Source of the DNA: Candidatus Aalborgicola danicus
GTDB taxonomy: Bacteria; Pseudomonadota; Gammaproteobacteria; Burkholderiales; Burkholderiaceae_C
Direction: 5' to 3'
Length of the DNA stretch: 64,000 bases
NCBI GenBank assembly: GCA_016703945.1
Contig: JADJBC010000060.1
Coordinates: 62,001-126,000 of the forward strand
The position numbers were made by a program, and so were the translations under genes. This document shows, piece by piece, positions 59,472-64,000 of the stretch (position 1 is its first letter; each line of letters begins with the position of its first letter). The notes under the pieces are model-generated. The model ran no database searches and had not been told where the DNA came from. It saw only the letters and a list, made by a program, of their open reading frames with translations.

Positions 59472-60893
59472 ATGGCTCAAGCAAATGTGAACGCAGGCGT
59501 TCAGGGAAAGATTGTTCAGTGTATTGGCGCAGTGGTGGACGTGGAATTTCCACGCAACCAGATGCCAAAAATCTATGACGCGCTCAAGATGGACGGTTCG
59601 GCGCTGACGCTGGAAGTTCAGCAGCAGCTGGGTGACGGTATTGTGCGCACGATTGCCTTGGGCTCGTCCGACGGCCTGCGCCGCGGCATGATCGTCAAGA
59701 ACACGGCCGAATCCATCATGGTGCCCGTGGGTACCGCCACGCTGGGTCGCATCATGGACGTGCTCGGCGCCCCCATCGACGAGCGTGGTCCTGTCAACGC
59801 TGAATTGACCATGTCGATTCACCGCAAGGCCCCCGCCTATGACGAACTGAACCCATCACAAGAACTGCTGGAAACCGGCATCAAGGTGATTGACTTGGTG
59901 TGTCCGTTTGCCAAGGGCGGTAAGGTCGGTCTGTTCGGTGGTGCCGGTGTGGGCAAGACCGTGAACATGATGGAGCTGATCAACAACATCGCCAAGGCGC
60001 ACAGCGGCTTGTCCGTGTTTGCTGGTGTGGGTGAGCGTACCCGTGAAGGTAACGACTTCTACCACGAGATGGCCGACTCCGGTGTGGTGAACCTCGAGAA
60101 CCTGCCCGAGTCCAAAGTGGCCATGGTCTATGGCCAGATGAATGAGCCTCCAGGCAACCGTCTGCGTGTGGCGTTGACTGGACTGACCATCGCCGAATCC
60201 TTCCGTGACGAAGGTAAGGACGTTCTGTTCTTCGTTGACAACATCTACCGCTACACATTGGCCGGTACCGAAGTGTCCGCTCTGCTGGGCCGTATGCCTT
60301 CCGCCGTGGGCTATCAGCCTACGCTGGCCGAAGAAATGGGCCGCCTGCAAGAGCGTATTACGTCGACCAAGGTTGGTTCCATCACGTCCATCCAGGCCGT
60401 GTACGTGCCAGCGGATGACTTGACCGACCCGTCGCCTGCTACCACCTTTGCCCACTTGGACTCCACCGTGGTGCTGTCTCGTGACATCGCCTCGCTGGGT
60501 ATCTACCCTGCGGTCGACCCACTGGATTCGACCAGCCGCCAGCTGGATCCGCTGGTGGTGGGTGAAGACCACTACAACACGGCCCGTGCCGTGCAGGGCA
60601 CGCTGCAGCGTTACCGCGAACTGCGCGACATCATCGCCATCATGGGTATGGATGACCTGGCCCCTGAAGACAAGTTGGCCGTGGCACGTGCCCGCAAGAT
60701 CCAGCGTTTCCTGAGCCAGCCGTTCCACGTGGCTGAAGTGTTTACCGGTTCCCCTGGCAAGTACGTCACCCTGGCTGAGACCATTCGCGGCTTCAAGATG
60801 ATTGTGAACGGCGAGTGTGATCACCTGCCCGAGCAGGCCTTCTACATGGTCGGCACCATCGACGAAGCGTTCGAAAAAGCCAAGAAGATTTAA
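59472..60893 (+). CDS. atpD: ATP synthase F1 subunit beta
   Basis: This is a 473-residue catalytic subunit. P-loop Gly-Gly-Ala-Gly-Val-Gly-Lys-Thr, catalytic Glu in Gly-Glu-Arg-Thr-Arg-Glu-Gly, and the Asp-Glu-Leu-like loop (Pro-Glu-Asp-Lys-Leu) are visible. It forms ATP from ADP and phosphate. Confidence 0.98.
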   Translation: MAQANVNAGVQGKIVQCIGAVVDVEFPRNQMPKIYDALKMDGSALTLEVQQQLGDGIVRTIALGSSDGLRRGMIVKNTAESIMVPVGTATLGRIMDVLGAPIDERGPVNAELTMSIHRKAPAYDELNPSQELLETGIKVIDLVCPFAKGGKVGLFGGAGVGKTVNMMELINNIAKAHSGLSVFAGVGERTREGNDFYHEMADSGVVNLENLPESKVAMVYGQMNEPPGNRLRVALTGLTIAESFRDEGKDVLFFVDNIYRYTLAGTEVSALLGRMPSAVGYQPTLAEEMGRLQERITSTKVGSITSIQAVYVPADDLTDPSPATTFAHLDSTVVLSRDIASLGIYPAVDPLDSTSRQLDPLVVGEDHYNTARAVQGTLQRYRELRDIIAIMGMDDLAPEDKLAVARARKIQRFLSQPFHVAEVFTGSPGKYVTLAETIRGFKMIVNGECDHLPEQAFYMVGTIDEAFEKAKKI

Positions 60894-60899
60894 GAAGTA

Positions 60900-60959
60900 T
60901 TGTGGGACAGACCGCAGTCGCGTAGCGGCAAGCTCTGTCGCCAACTGATTGAACAGATT
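60900..60959 (+). repeat. GGGACAGA palindrome between atpD and atpC
   Basis: GTGGGACAGACCGCAGTCGC is followed by AGCTCTGTCGCCAACTGATT. This copy is slightly degenerate (TCGCC for TCCCC). It fills most of the 75-base gap. Confidence 0.8.
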
Positions 60960-60968
60960 AGGAATTGT

Positions 60969-61385
60969 ATGAACACCATCCACGTTGATGTTGTGAGTGC
61001 TGAAGAGTCCATCTTCTCCGGTGAAGCCAGATTTGTGGCTCTGCCGGGCGAAGCGGGCGAACTTGGCATTTATCCCCGCCACACACCCCTGATCACCCGC
61101 ATCAAGGCTGGTTCGGTGCGCATCGAGAAGGCCGACGGTAGTGAAGAATTCGTCTTCGTGGCTGGTGGCATTTTGGAAGTGCAGCCCAACTGCGTGACCG
61201 TTATGTCCGACACCGCCATCCGCGGCAAGGATCTGGACGACGAAAAAGCGAATGAAGCCAAGGCAGCGGCCGAAGAAGCGTTGAAGAACGCCAAGAGCGA
61301 GATTGACTACGCCAAGGCCAGTTCGGAACTGGCCATGATGGCGGCGCAGATTGCTGCACTGCGCAAGTACCGGCAAAAGAAATAG
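60969..61385 (+). CDS. atpC: ATP synthase F1 subunit epsilon
   Basis: This is a 138-residue epsilon subunit. It begins Met-Asn-Thr-Ile-His-Val-Asp-Val-Val-Ser and has Leu-Gly-Ile-Tyr-Pro-Arg-His-Thr-Pro-Leu. It regulates rotation and ends the operon. Confidence 0.97.
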   Translation: MNTIHVDVVSAEESIFSGEARFVALPGEAGELGIYPRHTPLITRIKAGSVRIEKADGSEEFVFVAGGILEVQPNCVTVMSDTAIRGKDLDDEKANEAKAAAEEALKNAKSEIDYAKASSELAMMAAQIAALRKYRQKK

Positions 61386-61401
61386 GTCAACAACGACCTT
61401 G

Positions 61402-61429
61402 AAAAAAGCCGCCGCCTGGCGGCTTTTTT
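61402..61429 (+). terminator. Strong intrinsic terminator of the atp operon
   Basis: A perfect 12-bp hairpin with arms AAAAAAGCCGCC and GGCGGCTTTTTT closes a GCCT loop. It can serve transcripts from either side. Confidence 0.92.
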
Positions 61430-61458
61430 ATGGACTGCTCAGAGGGTAGGGCGATGTG

Positions 61459-61974
61459 TCATTGGACATTCGGCTGGTCGGGCAACTCGTTAGGCCGGAC
61501 AGAACCGGCCTGCAATGGGAAATGCCGCACCAGAACTGCCGACACTGCGTCGATTGCCTGAACCAGTCCAGCTTCGATGTGACCACTGTGGATAGCACTG
61601 CCCAGGCTTTGCACCATGGACTGCCAGTCTTGCGGAGTCACCAGCCGATTCAATCCGCGGTCGGCAACCAGTTCGATCGCGCGATCCGCCAGTAAAAGGT
61701 AAATCAGCACCCCATTGTTGTTCTCGGTATCCCACACCCTCAGCTTGCCAAACTGCGCAAGCGCACGCTGGCGGGTAATGACTCGCATCGAACCCGCGCG
61801 GAGCAAATAACTATTAGGGAGTGCCGCCTCGATGCAGATCCGCACTTCACCACTGTGCTGTTGCTCACTCTTGGCCACCTGTTGTGTGAATCGTTTCAGC
61901 ATGTCAGGGCCGACCACGCGGCTGGACTCACCCGCCCAGCGGTGCCGCACCACCCGTTTGATTCGTTCCCACAT
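61459..61974 (-). CDS. TPM-domain (DUF477-like) protein
   Basis: This encodes 171 residues from ATG 61974. It has a TPM-like repeat unit with Gly-Glu-Val-Arg-Ile-Cys-Ile-Glu, Asn-Asn-Asn-Gly-Val-Leu-Ile-Tyr-Leu-Leu and Leu-Val-Ala-Asp-Arg-Gly. It is predicted to be soluble. Its start overlaps the stop of the upstream TPM gene in a TAATG, so translation is coupled. Confidence 0.88.
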   Translation of the reverse strand: MWERIKRVVRHRWAGESSRVVGPDMLKRFTQQVAKSEQQHSGEVRICIEAALPNSYLLRAGSMRVITRQRALAQFGKLRVWDTENNNGVLIYLLLADRAIELVADRGLNRLVTPQDWQSMVQSLGSAIHSGHIEAGLVQAIDAVSAVLVRHFPLQAGSVRPNELPDQPNVQ

Positions 61975-62861
61975 TACCAGTCTCCCGAGGCGCCACCGCC
62001 ACCAAAGTCGCCACCGCCACCCGAACTGAAGCCCCCGCCGTCCGACCCAGAGCCGGAACCCCAGCTGTCGTGTGTACTGATGGGGGAGTACCCACTGGCG
62101 TGCCCACCGCTGAGGGCCCGGCCCACACTGCTGACCAGGACAAAAACCATTGCCGCAACAGCTGCGAGCCCGGCGATCAGCAGACTGCCCGTTGCCAGAT
62201 TGACGACAAAACCGACGACCCCGCCGGTCGCGACCGAACCCAGTTTGTTTCCCAGGACACGCCGAGCCACTGCCCCGCCCACAAGCACGCCGAAAAACAC
62301 AAAGACCGCAAGGTCTTGCCATTGAAAATCAGTGTCGGCTTGCCAAGCTCCCGTCTTTTGCGCCGGTGCCGGCAGGCCCTCACCTTTGATCAGGGTCATG
62401 ATCTGGTCCACACCCGCATTCAACCCAGCCGCATAGTCGCCTTGTTTGAAGGCAGGCGTGATCGCGGAGTCCATGATGCCCTTGGCAGCCAGGTCCGGTA
62501 CCGCGCCCTCCAACGACTTCGCAACTTCTATGCGCAGCTTGCGGTCGCTCTTAGCCACCACCAGCAACACACCATCACCCACCGCCTTGCGCCCGATCTT
62601 CCAGGTGTTGCCCACACGGTTGGCGAAACTGGCGATGTCCTCGGGTTGGGTTGTGGGGACCATCAACACCACCACCTGCGCGCCATGTGCGGCTTCAAAG
62701 GCGGCGAGTTTGCTTTCAAGTGCCTGGCGCTGGCTTGCGTCCAGCGTCGCGGTCGTGTCCACCACGTGGCCGCTGAGCGCAGGCACGGCCAATACGCCCT
62801 GCGCATAGCCCGCGAATGCAGCGCTCCACAAAAGCAGGACACACAGCCAGAGCCGACGCAT
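61974..62861 (-). CDS. TPM-domain protein (YgcG family) with a Gly-rich tail
   Basis: This encodes 295 residues. A signal peptide covers about residues 1-25, followed by a TPM domain with Gly-Asp-Gly-Val-Leu-Leu-Val-Val-Ala. Two hydrophobic segments are near 170-235. The C-terminal 40 residues are Gly/Ser-rich (Gly-Gly-Gly-Gly-Asp-Phe-Gly). YgcG/TPM proteins are linked to membrane repair and photosystem II turnover in plants; bacterial roles are unclear. It is part of a lemA-ygcG-TPM operon. Confidence 0.9.
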   Translation of the reverse strand: MRRLWLCVLLLWSAAFAGYAQGVLAVPALSGHVVDTTATLDASQRQALESKLAAFEAAHGAQVVVLMVPTTQPEDIASFANRVGNTWKIGRKAVGDGVLLVVAKSDRKLRIEVAKSLEGAVPDLAAKGIMDSAITPAFKQGDYAAGLNAGVDQIMTLIKGEGLPAPAQKTGAWQADTDFQWQDLAVFVFFGVLVGGAVARRVLGNKLGSVATGGVVGFVVNLATGSLLIAGLAAVAAMVFVLVSSVGRALSGGHASGYSPISTHDSWGSGSGSDGGGFSSGGGGDFGGGGASGDW

Positions 62862-62870
62862 GGAAGTTGC

Positions 62871-63458
62871 CTACTTCTTCTCGAAGTCGACCGTGGGTGG
62901 GGCCGAAATTGCGGCCTCGTTCTGAACCGCAAACGCCGGCTTGGCTTGGTAACCAAATACCATGGCGGTCAGGTTGCTCGGAACGCTGCGGACCAGCACG
63001 TTGTAGTCCTGCACGGCCTGGATGTAACGATTGCGCGCCACAGTAATGCGGTTTTCCGTGCCTTCCAGTTGAACTCGCAGATCACTGAAGCCCTTGTTGG
63101 CTTTCAGGTCCGGGTAACGCTCACTCACCGCCATCAAGCGGCTCAGGGCACCGCCTAACTCACCCTGGGCACTCTGAAACTTCTTGAGGGCCTCCGGATT
63201 GTTGAGAGTTTCCGCCGTGACCTGGATGGACGTCGCCTTGGCACGCGCCTCGACGACCTTGGTCAGGGTTTCCTGCTCAAAATTGGCTTCGCCCTTGACG
63301 GTCGCCACGATGTTGGGCACCAGGTCGGCACGCCGCTGGTATTGGTTCAGCACTTCGCTCCATGCCGATTTCGTCTGTTCGTCGAGGCGCTGGAAGTCGT
63401 TGTAACCGCAGCCTGAAAGGGCAACGGCTGAAAGCAAAGCCAGAATCCAGTGTTTCAT
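62871..63458 (-). CDS. lemA: LemA family lipoprotein
   Basis: This encodes 195 residues from ATG 63458. A lipobox Leu-Ser-Gly-Cys ends the signal peptide. The mature protein begins with Tyr-Asn and is helical, with Asn-Gln-Tyr-Gln-Arg-Arg-Ala-Asp-Leu-Val-Pro-Asn characteristic of LemA. Its function is unknown; it is usually found with TPM-domain genes, as here. Confidence 0.92.
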   Translation of the reverse strand: MKHWILALLSAVALSGCGYNDFQRLDEQTKSAWSEVLNQYQRRADLVPNIVATVKGEANFEQETLTKVVEARAKATSIQVTAETLNNPEALKKFQSAQGELGGALSRLMAVSERYPDLKANKGFSDLRVQLEGTENRITVARNRYIQAVQDYNVLVRSVPSNLTAMVFGYQAKPAFAVQNEAAISAPPTVDFEKK

Positions 63459-63581
63459 GGGTAACTCCATCAAAAGACAATGACAGAGCATACATGGGGA
63501 TGTTCGGGTGTAGAGTCAAGCCCGTAAAGCTGTGCCGACACACAATCGACAAAATGCCCATCATTGCCCACTAGCCGTCAC

Positions 63582-64000
63582 ATGCCCAAAGCACACCCAA
63601 ACGCCGCAAACCTCAGCGGCACGCCCGACGAAATCGAGGCGGCGTTCTATGAGGCCCTGCAGTGCGCCGACATCGAGAAGCTTATGGCGTGTTGGTCTGA
63701 TGACAATGAGGTTCTGTGTGTGCATCCGAGTGGGCCGCGTGTGGTGGGGGCCGTGGCGATCCGGGCTGCCTTTGAGGCCATTTTTGGTCACGAAGGCTCT
63801 CTCCATATCCAGCCCGAGTCCATTCGCCGCGTCGACTCAATGAGCGCAGCGGTGCACAGTGTGCTCGAACGTATTGAAGTCATGACCAGTGAAGGCTTGG
63901 TGCAGGCCTATGTGCTGGCCACCAATGTATTCCACAAGACTCCGCAGGGCTGGCGCCTGGTCGCGCACCATGCCAGTCCGGGAACGCAGGATGAGGTTCA
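63582..64000 (+). CDS. NTF2-like (SnoaL/DUF4440-type) protein, 5' part
   Basis: The open frame starts at ATG 63582 and runs off the right edge after at least 139 codons. It has a Glu-Ala-Ala-Phe-Tyr-Glu-Ala-Leu-Gln helix, a Trp-Ser-Asp-Asp segment and Val-His-Pro-Ser-Gly, and later Phe-His-Lys-Thr-Pro-x-Gly-Trp-Arg-Leu-Val-Ala-His-His-Ala. That is the cone fold of NTF2-like proteins. The substrate or partner is unknown. It is divergent from lemA. Confidence 0.85.
   Translation, partial: MPKAHPNAANLSGTPDEIEAAFYEALQCADIEKLMACWSDDNEVLCVHPSGPRVVGAVAIRAAFEAIFGHEGSLHIQPESIRRVDSMSAAVHSVLERIEVMTSEGLVQAYVLATNVFHKTPQGWRLVAHHASPGTQDEV

Noticed and set aside
59856..61376. 506-codon open frame antisense to atpD and atpC
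   Set aside because: Same cause: a mirror of the conserved ATP synthase genes, with low-complexity His/Gln/Gly content.

Overview
The window looks like chromosome from a betaproteobacterium of the order Burkholderiales, most likely family Comamonadaceae (Rhodoferax or Polaromonas type). This rests on protein style, on the gene order rpsL-rpsG-fusA-tuf-rpsJ followed by an S10 cluster that stops after rpsQ, on the order dat-ybeD-lipB-lipA, on an EIIA(Man)-HPr-EI set without permease genes, and on several dispersed intergenic repeats typical of that family. The assignment comes from reading alone; no database was searched.

1-7.8 kb is accessory DNA: the tail of a PAP2 phosphatase, a small hydrophilic protein, a frameshifted DUF3616 gene followed by an echo of the PAP2 tail, a YihY/BrkB membrane protein, an alanine-rich protein with 29-residue repeats, a remnant of a DUF1016/YhcG nuclease next to an XRE-like regulator, a putative lipoprotein, and a Rossmann/DUF2520 protein. 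Two hairpins here have unrelated stems but nearly the same 28-base loop.

7.8-13.7 kb is a minus-strand run with a signalling theme: metallophosphoesterase, Ser/Thr kinase fused to a universal stress protein domain, a LiaF-like membrane peptide and the stress kinase SrkA, preceded by DUF2855 and a GlxA-type regulator. Three of these genes carry frameshifts; with DUF3616 there are six in the first 13.6 kb. They are either real decay or sequence errors.

13.8-27.7 kb holds metabolic and envelope genes: M20 carboxypeptidase, MarC, SDR, a periplasmic binding protein, an amidohydrolase, a GST, two tandem secreted matrixin-like metalloproteases, CorA, hemB and hemJ (with a candidate small RNA between them), VanZ, a thin ferredoxin, a hydrolase and a PBP5-type carboxypeptidase.

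27.9-38.1 kb is the str and S10 ribosomal block. 38.2-47 kb contains a peroxiredoxin, GNAT, cytochrome b561 and cytochrome c', a lipoprotein with a non-standard start, the PTS phosphorelay proteins, an EamA exporter, a GST and a beta-barrel-like protein. 47-54 kb contains a very long SWIM/SNF2 helicase and the lipoate/D-amino-acid operon. 54.1-61.4 kb is the complete atpIBEFHAGDC operon with a strong terminator. 61.5-64 kb holds two TPM-domain proteins, a LemA lipoprotein and the start of an NTF2-like protein.

Three repeat families recur. One is a ~45-base element with a GCTAT..TAGTAGC core and a conserved CTAGCCCCCG flank (ten copies; some supply stop codons, a start codon, or in-frame coding sequence). 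The second is a GGGACAGA..TCTGTCCC palindrome (five copies, one inside lipB). The third is a GGGGCGGCCCGGCG element (four copies). No tRNA, rRNA, CRISPR array, insertion sequence or prophage was seen.
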